Origin: Campylorhamphus procurvoides
Taxonomy: Eukaryota; Chordata; Aves; Passeriformes; Dendrocolaptidae
Direction: 5' to 3'
Assembly (NCBI GenBank): GCA_013396655.1
Contig: WBMV01005969.1
Span: forward strand, 1,087,534-1,151,533
DNA length: 64,000 nt
Below are positions 48,201 to 62,719 of this stretch, piece by piece; position 1 is the first letter of the stretch; each line of letters starts with the position of its first letter. A program made the position numbers and the translations under genes. The notes beneath the pieces were generated by a model, which saw only the letters and a program-made list of their open reading frames with translations, was not told where the DNA came from and did no database searches.

Positions 48201-51200
48201 ATTTTTATGGAACTCCCCTAACTCCTGAGCCATGATTGTTTTCTACAGGGCTTATGCAAAAGGTTACAAATCCCAGTAAGCTATGTGGTTTTTCACCTCC
48301 CTTATACTGATCAGCTGCACTCACCTCTTCTTGCTGTGTGTCCTCTCAGTACCACAGTCTACCAGGTATTTTATATCAAATAAGCCAGCCTTCTGGAAAT
48401 TCTAAGAGACAAACATGAAAAAAAAAAAAGGAGATAAGGCCAGGAAAATAAAGGGGGAGACATCTCTTACTACAAAATCAGCTCTTTGGTCAAGCTCTGT
48501 GCAAAACCATGCATTTAGATCTAATCTTATACACACAATTTTTACTTGCTCTCCCAGAAAATGCTCTGGTATCAGCACAGTGACACTGCACATGCTGAAG
48601 CACAGCCCCAGCTTATACAGATCAAGACCTCTTGGTAAAAATGTGCTGGTCTCTGGAGGCGAATGAGGACAGCAAGCCATGGACATGGTTCAGCAGGAAA
48701 TCTAATTCTCCATGTTAAACATCTTTATGAATTGTGCTTCACTCAGCGTAATGCGTTTGTCCTTCACATTCATCGACATGAGTTTTTAAAGGAAGAAAAA
48801 TGAAACATAATGAAATAAAAAAGAATGTGCAAGGTACTGAAACAGCTAATCTATTTTATCTCTTAGTGTATGTATGAGACTTAGAAGAAAACAACATGAT
48901 TGGCATGAGTTAATTTCTCTTCTGTTCTCTTCCTGTTAAAGATTACAGAATAGTGAATTATAGAACAGCACATTCACAGTAGAGTAAAATATTTTTCCAT
49001 GCAGAGAATAATAAGTGTGTTGAATAGTTTACTATTTTAAAAGATTTAGATGTTACCCTGGAGGAAATATTTGTACTTAAAGGTATGAGCAAAAACAATC
49101 AAGGTAACTCCTTTTTTTACATTCCAGCACTTTAGGTTATTTGTATGCCCTGGCAGAGAGGCAGAAGTCAACAGACCAGATCTAAAGTTTTTAAAAATCA
49201 ATGGAGGAGTTAACAGGATCAACCCACTTAAAATTTGCTGGACATCTGACTCAGGATCTGCTCTGAACGTCATGTATTTCCTTTTCTTTGTTTATTTACA
49301 AGTTTTTCCTTTCCTTTCTGCAAAGTTTTCTTGGTGCCACTTGGCTGCTCCAGGTCTGTCTCCTCCTGGGAGGAGATGGTGGTGAGTTTGGCCCAGGGGC
49401 TGGTTGAACACAGTCCCCAAAGTCTGAACTGGCAGCTGTAGCAGTAGTATACTAGGGAGGAACGTACTTCCACAGGAAAGGCTCTTTTTTTACTTGCAGG
49501 ATGTTTAAGTGAAGTTTTCCCAAAGGAGACGTGTGGCCTGAACCTGCCTGACAGCAGATGGAGTGTCCAGTTCCCCCATCAGGCTGAAGAGCAGGGACTT
49601 GCTCACCTTTGTTTAATATGACATTTTGATCCACTTGAAAACTTGAAAAGTTACAGAGGCAGATGTTCCCTAGATCACCCCTTCTTCCTACCCTGAACCC
49701 CAGATAACTACATTTTATTCTTGTTTAAAACTCCAGATCTTTCTATCAGGCACTCAACTCCCTCCCTGAGATCTTAAAGGGCTCAAAACTCTCTCTCAGG
49801 CTTTGGAACTGTCTGTCTATGTAAGCATAGGTCAGCATGGACTTCATTCTCTAACGTGTAAGCCTATATACACATAGTGCAATACATTTCAACAGAGCCT
49901 GCAGAGAAAGAGGAAGCTATATTTCATCAGTGTGACTTTTTGAGACTCACAAACTCCAGAAATTAGTGTTATAAACTTGTCAGCAGGTGATGTGTGGCTG
50001 CAGAATTATCCCAGGACTACTCTTGTGTCGTTTAGATGGAACATTAAAGAAGAATGGAAGTTAACTATGCATGAGATGAACCAAAACTATATAACACCCA
50101 TCCACTCATTTTTCCCATTTTGTTTCAGGTCACTTTTTTCCAGAGTGCAAATTCATAACTAGGTGAACAAGTATTTTCTAGCTGAGTGTTTTATTTAAAT
50201 GCTAGAACTGTGAGTCTTCTGAGCCTTTTACATCTTTGCAACAGAACCAAAACGTGGAAAGAGCAACCATTTTAAGCTTACAATTACAAAATACACCCAA
50301 TAACAGAGAGTATTTCACCTCTGGGTTTGATTCAAATCTCCTAGCAAGGTCATTTTATCATGACCTGCCTTCTCACGTCTCCCACAATAACTCCATGATG
50401 TTACACTAGTTTACCCAGAAGTATCTAAGCTACATGCACAACCCATGGAAACAAATGGAAAGCTGCCCTTTTCTTAAAGCACACAGAAAGAAATTTATGC
50501 AAACACAGATCAAAAAATGAAATATTTCTATCCAATTTTTAATTGTTTATCACAGTATCACATAAAATAAACACATAGTTTTCCCACAAATATAAAGCAA
50601 ATTGAGTAAATATTATTATTCCCATTGACTTAGTTGGAATATGCAGAAAAATGCAAACTAGTGCAGGTTTCTGGGTTTGAGAATTTCCATCAGAAATGTT
50701 ATATATAGTTTATGTATTTTCATTTTTCAGTTTTGGTGTTATTTTAAAATTATTATCAAGGAGACACTACTGAAAAAATAATAGAAAAAAGTCAGACTGA
50801 ACCTGGTAGAGAAATATTTCTTATCAGGCATTTGAAAAAGAATAGATCTTCAGTGAGAAAATTAACCTCAATAATAAAAAAAATAAAAGCAGTGAATGCA
50901 ACTGTATTAATCATCTTTTATCATTTTGAGAATTGTGGTGTTATTGCCAGGGCTGCCTCCTCTTTCTTGAGGTGATTCACTTCTCCGAAACTCTGTAGTT
51001 CTCAAGTGGGAGGGAAAATGAAGTTCAAATTAACATGTCTTTGCAGTTTATAAATGGGATGAATCCTCTATATTTTGTGACACAAATATCTTCAGCATTT
51101 TCAGTGAGTTATGTTCTGTTTCCTGCTCAATAGTAATGCAATAATATACCTGCAGCACATATTTGCTGTAACTTAATAAGATTTCATGTACAAATCAGAG

Positions 51201-54200
51201 CTAAGCAAAGCTGTAGAGGTGAATTCAAGCTGATGACTTTGTCATAGCTCTCCCTAGGGAAAACATAAACAACACATATTAACATTTAGAGACACAATGA
51301 ACACCCTGGTGCTGTAGGGTAACTCTGAATGGCAATTTTTTCTTGCTTGGGAAGAGCCAAAAGATTTTCAATGAAAATGAGCATTCATTTTAAAACCTGC
51401 AGCTGGACAACCACACACCTGATTATCAGTCAACTGTACCAGTCAAGAGCCATCCCATAAGGGCTGATAGTCATCCACTAAAGATAGAGTACAACTGATA
51501 ACAATGGGTAAATCAATCCCAGATCATTTGTTTGGAGCTACGTGTGGGTCTATTGTTATTCTGAAAAGGATAAGAAATGGTGTGGAAAGAGAGGAATGAT
51601 GTTAGTAGCTTGGTTTTTAGAGGAAGAAGTACTGATCTGTTCCGATCTGAAATTAGTACAGAAAATGCATTTTTGGGATTTCTCTTTTACTGAAAACCTT
51701 TCAGAAACAAATGTCATCTTGCAGCTGGAGGTAAAGGGAAAATTACTTCTGCAACTATGCTGCCTTTTGTGCCCAGGGGCAACATTTTCATATCTCTGTA
51801 ACATCCATACATCATGGGAGATATTCTTCCCTGGTATAATTGGCACAAATCAGTAATGTTCCCCTGAGGACAAGTACAACAGCTCTTTCCCTTCACATTA
51901 CTGCTTCCTGTGCTATGACAGATCACTGTACCTAACATTAATAGACTGACTTTAATTCAATTTGCACAGTAACAATATTAATGAAAATATATATTGAAAC
52001 ATCCTTGTAAATGCTTCCCAATGTTTATTTTTCTCCAGAAACAAAATGTTGGTTAGTCTTGTATTAAGTGGACTTTATCTCCAAGAATGTTAGGTAGATT
52101 AAAACAGCTTTCAACATTCTTAATAGGGCCTATCAAACGCAAACACAAGTTTGTTTTTTCTCTAAACAAGCTGCCATCCTGTTTCATGATGATACCTACA
52201 AGTACTGCCAGAACAAATGACAATGTAAGTTCTCTTGCTGTCTGCTCCCAGCTGTCAGGAGCACATTTCTGAAGGGATACAAATCTGTGCAGATTTGCTG
52301 GAAATAATAGAAAAGCAAGATGAAAAATAAAAGGATTAATTCAGAGTTTGACTACTGGGAAGAAAAACCTACTTATCATCAGTACTACTTTTCTCTCCAT
52401 TTTTCTCCCATCCAGGAATGTGTCAAAATTTCCCATAGGAAATTTGACTCCATTGTCCTTTAAAATGGACTATTATAATTTATAAATTAATATAAACTAC
52501 TGTCAGCAGAGTCTACCTTTAAAAATATAGAGATTATTAATATTATAGAAGATACATTCCAGTGTAAAAAGAAAATGAGCATTTATGGGAGATGTCAAAA
52601 GGCTTTTGTTATATTCACAGATACCAAAGCAAAAAGTTTTTTGTCATTATTTTCTTATTTTTTTTTTCTCTCAACATTTAATGGTAGAAAATTGTTCCAA
52701 AAAAGCTTGGAGGCATTTGTGGTCTACGTGTATCTGTGGATATTGTATGTATCCACAGGTGTTAGAAGAGGTTTATATGGGATATTTATTTGGGGTTGTA
52801 GATTGGGGTATTTGAATAGGAGTTAAATTATCTGAAGCAAATTGTGGTTTTGTAGTTTGCAAGCAGAAGCTCGAGAAGCTACGGAAACTGCCCACAGAAG
52901 TGAAAATATGACAAAAAGTATATATATGCAAAAAAATAGTTATAATTTTGCCTTTCAAATTTCTGGACCACATGTATATCACCTTTATTCTGCTATGAGT
53001 TTTGATATCATAAAAATTCTGTACTAAGTTGTAGCCTTTCAAGTCATAAGGCAAGTTGCCATTTCATGATATAATACTGAATAGTTCTGTGTTGTTCCAG
53101 CAGAAACTGACAAGCTAAATCTAAGTGGATTTTTAAATGTGAGTTCTGAAAATAAAGCCAAATGTCTTTGACAGTCCTCTACATACTGTTCTATTTTGTC
53201 AAAGTTATCAGCCTAAATTCACCCTCAGAATAAGTCAGCTGAAGTCAGCAGCATTGTAAAAGAATGAGCTTGGCTTAATGGAATTGAGGTCAGGGTAATA
53301 TTTAGTTTGTGTTTTATGTGGTACAGCATGAAATTGCAGTTTTTCAAATGTATTGCATTCCCACTTTGTAAACACCTTTGCTGTTTCAGAAGTGGGTCCT
53401 GTCTGTCATAAGCTTAGACTTTTTTTTACCGGTTAAACTAAATTGTGTTTGTTGCTTAAGTTATGCATCTATAACCTGACTGATTAAAAAGAGTTACATC
53501 CCAATACAATTTTTTCTTAGAGGTTCACATGTAGAAGACATAAGGCAATAAGGTGATATAGAACACATTGATTTCTTCTAATTTAATTGGCTTCCAAATA
53601 AACCCAGAACTTCCACTGAACAATAATTCTGTAGGTTTCTTATTGGTGTATCTCCTTTAGTGTTTTAGTTCAAAAAGGTGCACATCTCCCAGAGTTCTCT
53701 CATTTATCACATTTTCATTGGAATAATTTCAGAGCAGACCTGGACTCTATTTGGATGAGCTAAGGAGGAAAACCTATTCTGGGAGTGTACCTCAGTAGCA
53801 TCAATCATAAATGAGCTCCAGTCTAGCAGTTCACACTATGGTTAACAAAATGTACAACTCCCCAAGACTCTGTAGTGTGGATATCATATGAACATGATAT
53901 GCTATGATTCATACTATGAAACTACATACATGCCTACAGCCATCATCAGGTACTAATCAAAGCATAGCCTCTGATCACATTAATAATGTAATAAAGTTAA
54001 CTATCTAGGCAAGGAAATCACCATGAATAATTTTTGACTATGTAAAGTATTTCTGTGTATAACATCATTCTGAAGAACAGTTTCCTATGGTTCTTCATCT
54101 CTAGCAGTATCAGCAGAGAGAGCATGAAGAATGTTTTTGATATATGTCACCAAAATACTGAAAAACTCCTCATAGTGCAGTGCTTTTATGAGATAATGTC

Positions 54201-54380
54201 TGATTTCAGGGCTAGAAACGTCCACATTCAGAAGATGAAATGGAGGTTCTTTGCGTTTGCCAGATCCCCCTAACACTCCTAGGAAACACAGGTTCTGCCC
54301 CTCAAAGGAAGCATTCCAGTAGGAGTATAACCTGCAGTGAGCTCAGCTGGCAGAAATTGTGAGTTCCAGTAGAGTTAGGC

Positions 54381-54640
54381 CTAAGCAACATGGAGCAATG
54401 TTCCCGTGTTACTGCCCTTGGCAACTTCTTCAGCTGTTTCTTCAAGGCTCCTATGGGAGATTGAATTGTCTCTCTGGAGTTTTCCATATGACCCCACGAT
54501 CAATTTCGTGTTGCCACTAGTGGATGTTAGGTAACATTCAGCCTTCTTAACCAGTCTCAGCAGCATCTCGTCCAGCCTCTTTAGCACCCTTTCCACCACA
54601 CTCACAGGCTGCCCACTCTCCAGCGTGGGTGAGGATGACA
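54381..54640 (-). other. Unidentified protein-like open segment, possible retropseudogene scrap
   Basis: Read on the minus strand from about 54640, a frame with no stop for about 85 codons ends at 54381. It contains a Leu/Lys/Glu-rich stretch (VERVLKRLDEMLLRLVKKAE) that would form an amphipathic helix. I recognise no family. There is no clear start codon (an upstream stop precedes it, and GTG is the first start-like codon) and no splice context I trust. It could be an eroded retrocopy, an old transposon coding scrap, or chance in a G+C-richer patch. Confidence 0.2.
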
Positions 54641-55278
54641 GAGGTCATGTACAACCCTGAATCAGAGTGGATGCTGTTCTAACAGAGAAACAACCTATAA
54701 TGCCAGATATATGACAACAGGTATGTTTTTCTGAAGTGACTTTGTGACTAAAGTGCCTCTGCTGCTGAAAAACTGCCAGAGCTCAGGCATCTAAGAAAAA
54801 GCATTTTTGAAAGAGAACATTATGCAAGGTCAGTGCTTTGATATGCTTATTGCAGAATAGGATGGACCCTTTGCACCCAGAAGTATTTATACCTGGGACC
54901 CTGTTTTAATCTATAAAGGAAGCCTACTATAAAATAGTGCTTCTGAATGAATTCGCCCCTATCTCTCACTAAGGCTCCGCTAATACATGAAATTTAGGAA
55001 GCAGTTGCAGTATTTTGAATAAGCAATGCAACAAGAGTAAGAATTTATTGCAAAATACAGCTGCTGCCTTTGCTTTCCAAAGATAGAGTATGTTAATGAG
55101 TTTAATCTCAAAGTCTGACAAGGAAATGGGGAAGGAAGATGTAGTAGCCTGTTGAAATGTAAATGTTAATAATGCTCTCTAAGTGAGGTAAAGCCAACAA
55201 AAATATTCATGCACTTTTTCAATTAAATAGAAATATTGCATTTCTACAATGTGATTGCTAACTTTTCTTAAATGGTTC

Positions 55279-55321
55279 TTTAACACTTCATTAACAGCAT
55301 TCTCCTGTTTAACACTTCATT
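55279..55321. repeat. 14-bp direct repeat, 29-bp period
   Basis: The sequence tttaacacttcatt occurs at 55279-55292 and again at 55308-55321, separated by 15 bases of different sequence. Confidence 0.8.
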
Positions 55322-57759
55322 GTATGTAATGGGCTCCATCCACTATCCTGTATTTCTTTCCATAACACAGCTTAATATTTGGGCTAAAGCAGAGATTTTG
55401 GAGACTGTTAAAAAGATATTATCTGATCCTAACCTGATGACAACAAATAGGTTTTAAAAGCTCTATATCAGCTCTAAAAATAAAACAACTGTTGCACACA
55501 GAGAATACATCTGACACAAGTAGAAAATAGTAGATGTGATTTCTGCAATAATATAAATTGATTTTAAGAAAAAACAGTTAGGAAATCATATTCCTTATAT
55601 GCTATTCTTTTCTTAAATATGCTTAAACAAGCTGTTCCAACTTAACACATTTCTCACTTTAATAATCATAGAAAGCTATTCCCTGAATTCTCTCTAAGAA
55701 ACAGTTTATGAAACTTTATTATGTGATTGGTGTAGTACATTTCACCTGGTGTTTGGGGACTTCTAGAGGAGTGATGAGGAATGGCATGAACTAGTAGTTC
55801 ATGATGGAATGCATATAACTTGAACTATTTAAAATCTAGAGGTCTAGACTAAGTCAGTTGACAGTGTGCTCTCTCTGACCAAGTGTTCACACCAGTAGGA
55901 GAGTTTGAGCAAGATCCTGGAGGAAGGTGAAATCAGCTGTCATTTGGAAATGTCTTTTCTCTCTCCTTTGACTATCCAATGAGTCTAGGTCATAATAGAA
56001 ACCTGGAGATTTTAAATGGTGAGGCTGTATGAGATGTATTCTACATAAAGGAATGAAGTGGAAAAGTGAGATTCAGAGATTCATCAAACCTGTACCATAG
56101 TTATTTTAGCCCTGGTACTCTGACATTTCAGGCTCAAAACTGTACTTTGTGTTATTTCAAATTTACCATTATATAATAAAATCCAACATTCTGTGACCAG
56201 AATTAAAAGTGTCATAAGTACAAAAAAAAAAAAATAAAAAGCTGTTTAAGGACAAAATGATTAAGAAATCCAAACCCAGTTCTTTTATCCATTCTAACTT
56301 GAATGTCATTCCTGAACTAGTGTTATGTGAATTGTGTTGTGTGTGAAGAAATCCACTGATTCCATAATTTTCAGCAATATATCTAATCTCTCTTCATGCA
56401 CATCCTGTGGACTCTTTCTCAACCTCCCAAAACAATGCATTCAGTAAAAGAAAGGAACTCTGTCAGTGACTTTGACAGGTTGATAAGTACTTTAGTCCTC
56501 CAGGTAAGCTGACGTTTTCTTTTGCCCTCAAACCACAAGAAAAATGCTCTTTAGATCACCTACCTGGGCAAACACAGTCATTTACTTGATGAGACAACAG
56601 TCAAAATGTTGCATAGTTCTGACCTCAGAAGTCGATCAAGCTTTTGCTTCACATAGGATTGTAAACCTATCATCTGGTGCACTGTCACCTATCATCAATA
56701 TAAGATTCTAGTTTCCTGGTCAAGGTGTATTCTCATTGCTCTTTTGTTAGCTGAAGAACAATATAGTTCCACAGGAAACTTATTTTCTGATCCCAGCACA
56801 AAGGTTGAGCCACTGATAATGTCTTGCTGGCCATTATACCAGTAAAAGTTGATGCAAACTCAAAATTAGAAGGACATTGGAAATTTTTGTAGTGAGGTTT
56901 AGAAGTAAAAGTATCACTATTTCAGGAGCTCTTGAAATTTTCAAGCTAATATAAAATACTGACCTTCTTTTTTACAACTCCTTGCCATATTTGGAGATAT
57001 ATTGATTTTATATATGTTTGTCCCCAGTCCTCTGAGAATAACTACTGTCATTGTACTGACTAATGTCACTGTTTATGATCTAATCTCCTTACATCTACAG
57101 GAAATCTCATAACTTGATTTCCTGACAAAATGATCTTATTCTTGCAGGTGAGCCAAAAAAAGAAAACAAGCACATAAATTGTTTTTACTTAAGGCATCTT
57201 GTCACTTTGGTTGTCTGAAATATAAAAATTAGGAAGTACTCAGCATGTAAAAATTAATATTGGCTTAAAAAAATAAAGGGTACTAAAGTGAGGGGAATTA
57301 AGATGCATTTCTTTTGGTGGTCTCTGAGAAGCTGTACTCTGGAATTCTGCTAGCTTTCTGTCCTAACTGAGCTTTCTGTTGCCTTTGTGGATAAGCATGT
57401 ACAGTGCCTCATTTCACTGGAATTTCAGGCTAGGAGCACAAAATAATACGAATGAAAGCCTTTATCCCTGAGATGTTCCTTCACTTTATCAAAATAACAC
57501 CATGTTTTCAATGAACCCCATTTTTACACAGGTAAACAGCCTTAGGTTTCTCATATTTGTCTTCATATTGACTGCTTTTATAAGTATTGGGTTTTTTGCC
57601 TGGAATCAAGGAAAATAAAAACAGTAATTGACATTGTAAAGTGATTTCTGAGCTAGCTATATCCTACAGCAGCAGAACAATATGTGCTCTTTTAAACTTT
57701 CTGAGAATTCCTTATTATGCATCATTCTGTCTGTGCACTTCCCATGTAGTTCACTGATT

Positions 57760-57773
57760 TTATATATATATAT
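57760..57773. repeat. (TA)n microsatellite
   Basis: About seven TA units. Confidence 0.85.
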
Positions 57774-60420
57774 TAGATCCATTTGTTTGAACTAGTTATT
57801 CAAGATGCCCCAGATGTTCAAACCAGTGTTTTCCAGATCACCTCCTCGGTGACCATTTATGCATGTTCTCTGTGCGGACTTTGAAATTACTTGTGTTTCC
57901 ATTAATTTAATCTCACATCCTTCTGCTGCAGTTCATTGTTTCTACTAAAAAATGTATTTCTAATATATTCCCCTTAAGCATTGCTATAAGAGATGTCACA
58001 AAAGTTCCTTGTTACATTTGGCTTCTTGGCTTCTCTTCTATTTTGTTTTTCAACAGTGCTTGTATCCTGAATACAAAAGAAAACCATTTCTATTAGTACC
58101 ACACAAACATTTTTCCTGGTACCTCCAAGGCAAGAAGCATGTCCTCTCATTCCATTTGCTCTTTATTTGGTCTCTGCACATTCATAGTGCTGCTCTCCCT
58201 GTCACCATATCTGCATTTCACAAGTTCTCAGGGAAAAAAAATCTTTAAAGCATATCCTTAACTTCATGTATATGAATAAAGATTTGTATATGTCTTAACA
58301 AATAAAAAGGAGAAAGCTCTACCATGAAATAACTTTCAGAAAAATTTAACACATCAAAGAGCTTGTTCCCATTTGTTTTATTTAGGACCTTCAAAATAGA
58401 GCATATTCCCTGGCATAGGAAAATAGCCAAAGCCACCAATATCTAACAAAAACCAAACACTTTCACCATAGAGACTGCCCAGACTACCACAGTTTAGTCT
58501 GGAAACACCAATATGCAATGAAGCAGACAACATGAGAGATCCCCTGAGGTTCAGAGGGGACATCTCTTTATCCGCACTCCACCATTCATGCTACTGAATG
58601 GCCCTAAGCATCCCACTTACTTTCACAGTTTTCCAAATCACTTTCCAACATTTGGTAATAGCAATTCAAGTTCAGGATTCTTGGGAGCCACTTTCAGGGT
58701 GACTATCTTGGGTATATGACAATTTGATCCCTAGTTTCACATACAGTGACAGGCAGGGTAAGATCTCCAGCATTTCCCCCTACCTATCTCTCACACTGGC
58801 TGCCAGCATAGCAGATGGTATTGCTGTCAACCACTGCCCCTGTCACAGACTGGTCAAATGTAAGGAAGGCACACATTAGAGTGGTATGCATTGTATGCCC
58901 CAACCTTATTGGGATGTATGGCTCCTGCTGTGTATTAATAAAATCTGACTTATACAATACAGATCATTCTGCCTGGTAATGATCCAGCCAAGCACAGAGG
59001 GAATGTGAGAAACTCAGTAGAAGTAATTGAGTTTTTGCTCTTAAGCCTCTCACATCCATCTGAAAATCCTACCCTCTGTCTTTCTAGGGAAACTGCTGAA
59101 AATATAACGCCTGCTAATGCTGTTTCAATATAGGTGTATTACTGGGGTCCTTTCTGATATGCCTTGTAATGCTCAGGGTGTCTGAGGTACTGGCTCTCTA
59201 GTACTTAAACACTGATGTTTAAGAAACCCAGGAGGAAATGCAGTCTCTTATTATAGATAACAGTAACAGCTGATTTAATTTTTAAATGAAATTGTTAACT
59301 TTTAAATTCCTTTGCAGACTTTTGAGATTATCAGAACAGTTTTTAGCTTATTTTTGCTTCATTATACAATGAAGTGTTAGCTGCATGCTAAGATTTAGCA
59401 TGACCAGAAAAGGAAAATATTTTGAGAGAACATTCCCCGCTAGCTCTGCCCCAGTATTGCACATCCGACTGGTTTTGACAGACTGGACACTTGTCACTAG
59501 TGCAATCTTGTTCCCAGGAGAACACAAGAAAACAGGTCTGTGTTCCTGAGCTATTATATTGAACCATCACAAAATTTACATTCCACCTGAAGATACTCAA
59601 GAATCTTGAATTAAAATATTTGCCATGGTCCTTTTCACATGCATTTATCACTAAGGATGAAAGTGAAGGATGTCGTCTCTACAACCATGGATGGACATGT
59701 TAGACACAGGAGACATCTCACAGCCACAACACTGCAGCATCTTCTCTCTTTCAGATCTGGATTTAACAAGACACTAAGATGACTGTAACAGCAAAAATAC
59801 AGTGTGTGCACTCCCAGTTATTTGGGACATGCCCATCTGTATCTACTCTTTTCCATCTTTCTTTGAAGGCTTTCCTAACATCCCAAACTCTTCAGCTGCC
59901 CACTATTTGCCTCCTCACCTTACAACTCCGACTAACTTTCACCTTCCTGAGTCTCCCATTGTTTTACCTCCAGTACTCCTGATTGCTTTCCCCCAGTCTC
60001 ATTACTCTCTTCCCGAGTACTATGTACTTTCCATGGGGATTGGCTTAAACTCTCTGTTGGGTGTTCCTTTTTGTCATGCTATTAGCACTGATTGAAGCAC
60101 ATTACTGAGGCATCAGAAATATCTATTGATCAACTTTTATATCTCCATGCACATGTATTTCTGTGTAGTGTTTATCAAGTATTTAATTGACTGTAGCCTG
60201 CTTTGTTGTGCACTGTGCTTGGCATTCCCTAGTATAAACTGAAATCAGCAAAACAAGACTGAAGAAAGCCAAGCAGGGATGTTTCTCATGCCAGTGGCTT
60301 TTGCTTCTCGTAAGAACCCTCACAACATCACTGGAGTATACAGGTGCAGGGGAATGAGATGAATGGCACCAGTATGAATGCAAGAAAAACTGCTGGTGTG
60401 GTTCCAGGCAGCTGGAGTGA

Positions 60421-60444
60421 AAGGTTGTAAGGTTGTAGGGTTGT
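60421..60444. repeat. 8-bp tandem repeat, three copies
   Basis: The unit aaggttgt occurs twice exactly and a third time with one change (agggttgt). Confidence 0.9.
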
Positions 60445-62669
60445 AAACAGCTGACCTGTGACATTACAGATCCTGAAACACTAAGGCACCTCAGGCACAC
60501 CATACAACTTCATGTTCCGTTTACCTTCTTCACCCTACATGTGATTTCACAGTCATCTGCCATACCACCTCTCTGCACTTCTCTTCAGTCAGAGAAGTCT
60601 AGTTAGTCATTCTGCATGCAGAGTCTGTCCAGTGTCTGTCATCATCCTCACCATGCTTCTTAATGTTCTTTTCAATTCGACTACAATCTTTTGAGAGCCT
60701 TGCACTAGAATTATAGACAATTTTCAAGACATGGTGTGTGAAAGTACTACAGAATGACCTGCTAATGTTTTCTGGGTTTTTTCCCTCACCTAAATAACTC
60801 CAAATGCTGTATTTGTTGTTTCACTGAAACAGAGTAATGTAAAAACCTTCTCATCTTTATAACCCCTGCAATGTGTTCACAGTGAGCATAATCAGACAAA
60901 TAGTTGCAATACGCTTTTAATCTTGATGTTTACAAGCCTTTCTACATAAATTATGCCAATTGAAGCTGCATCACACATGAATCTGGGCACTCTGAAGGTC
61001 AAAAACCTACATGTATACAGACATGCAAAAAGTCAAAGAATCTTTATTCAAATAATTTAGACAATGGATATTTCATATGGGTTGAGAGACATGCCCACAA
61101 TTTTTCAGTCATTTGATCTGTCAGGGGTGGAGACTTGTCAGGTTTTAGAACACTTGTTTTTCTTTCAATAAAATTCCTAAAACATAGGCTTCTCTTTCAA
61201 AATGTCTTGAAGTGTTGTTGTCACATTTCAAGTACTCAGTCTTACATGCAGCTGACCTAGAGTCAATCAAGAAAAACATTTTCAAGTGAATATTCATTTA
61301 TGGAAGCTTTTTTTTATCATTAAGAACAAAACAGAGGTACTGGAACAATGTGGCTATTTGTATGTAAAGTGAATAAACACATCTGAATGATGTTGACTCT
61401 TCTTGGGCCGCCATTTCTGATGTGTATACTAGAGATCTATGGAAAAAATTAATCCATTCCTGCTTTAAGGTGTGGAGAATCACAGCATTAACAACATTAA
61501 CCCAGTACTAAGGAATTTCGCTTACTGAAAGCCACTGGGGACCTGATCCGAAGGTCTGGCTTCCAGGCACTTCAGGGATTTAAATCTGCTTCTCAATGCA
61601 GTGTGAAACTCATTTGCATATAAATTCCCATTGTAGTATAATGTTTTATGCTTCCCGTGCAGCTGAGATGGAGTAGAATGGGTCACTAAGACGAAAGAAA
61701 AATATTTCAATCTTTTTGAGACTCTTGAGGTGACCCCCATCACCTCTTCCCCTGTTTCACTCACACCAGCATCTTGGAGGCCAAAATGCCCCTTTGCCTG
61801 AAGGTCAGTTTCTCATGGAAGGTTGCAGCACAGTGAGTGGGAATGGAGCACCCTCTGTTTAGTTTGCCAGCTGTTTGTCTCTTTAAATATAATCTGCTCA
61901 AATAATAACCTGTTTTCCTTAAATTTGAGCTAAAATTTATTTTAAACTTCTTCACAATGTGAAATCCAGACAGGTAATTCACTTCCTCAGACTGGCAAAA
62001 TTCATCTCTAGTTATATAAAATTAATTCAGGCAGGGCAGAAACCTTAAACCTCTCATTTGTTGAAAAGTACAGCTCATGGAATATGTGAATTCAGGCAAA
62101 TATAATGAATGTTTTTTGTCAGTAGAAAAGCAGTTGTTCCTCAAGTTGGAACACTGTTTTGATTTATTTTAATAGCACATTTAATGTTTATCTATTTTGA
62201 GACAACTGTTTGTTTCAAACCTATCAGAGGTTGGGTGGGCAAAGATACTTTCTAGAGATGCTATTCTTTTCCACTAACTGTGTAAGATGGGCTCATTGCA
62301 GCTCTCTGTTTAGACTCCCTCAAGTGGCTTATCTAGTTGGCATGAACTTGCTTTGTCTGTTCTTCAGAGGCAAAATTGAAAACAATCACATAGTCCTATG
62401 AAAAAGAAAGTAAGCAAAATTCAGTCTGGTTAGTAATGTAGCAAATGGGAATTATCCAGATCTCATAGAAAATGTGAAATGGCACTTCAGGGACACATAA
62501 CAACATCTTTATTCACACTGAAGTAAACCCAACCTAGTCTAGTTCTTAGATGAACTGATTGCTACATAAAACACAGAGATGCCGTGGAATTTACATCTTT
62601 GGAGATATTAAAATCTCAAATTAATTAATCTCTCATCAAGATGACCTGAGGCTGAAAATAACTCTTTTG

Positions 62670-62719
62670 TGACTGCAGGGTGAGATGAGGTGACTGCAGG
62701 GTGAGATGAAATGACTGCC
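62670..62719. repeat. 21-bp tandem repeat, 2.4 copies
   Basis: The unit starting tgactgcagggtgagatga repeats at 62670 and 62691 with a single difference at its end, and a partial third copy starts at 62712. Confidence 0.9.
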
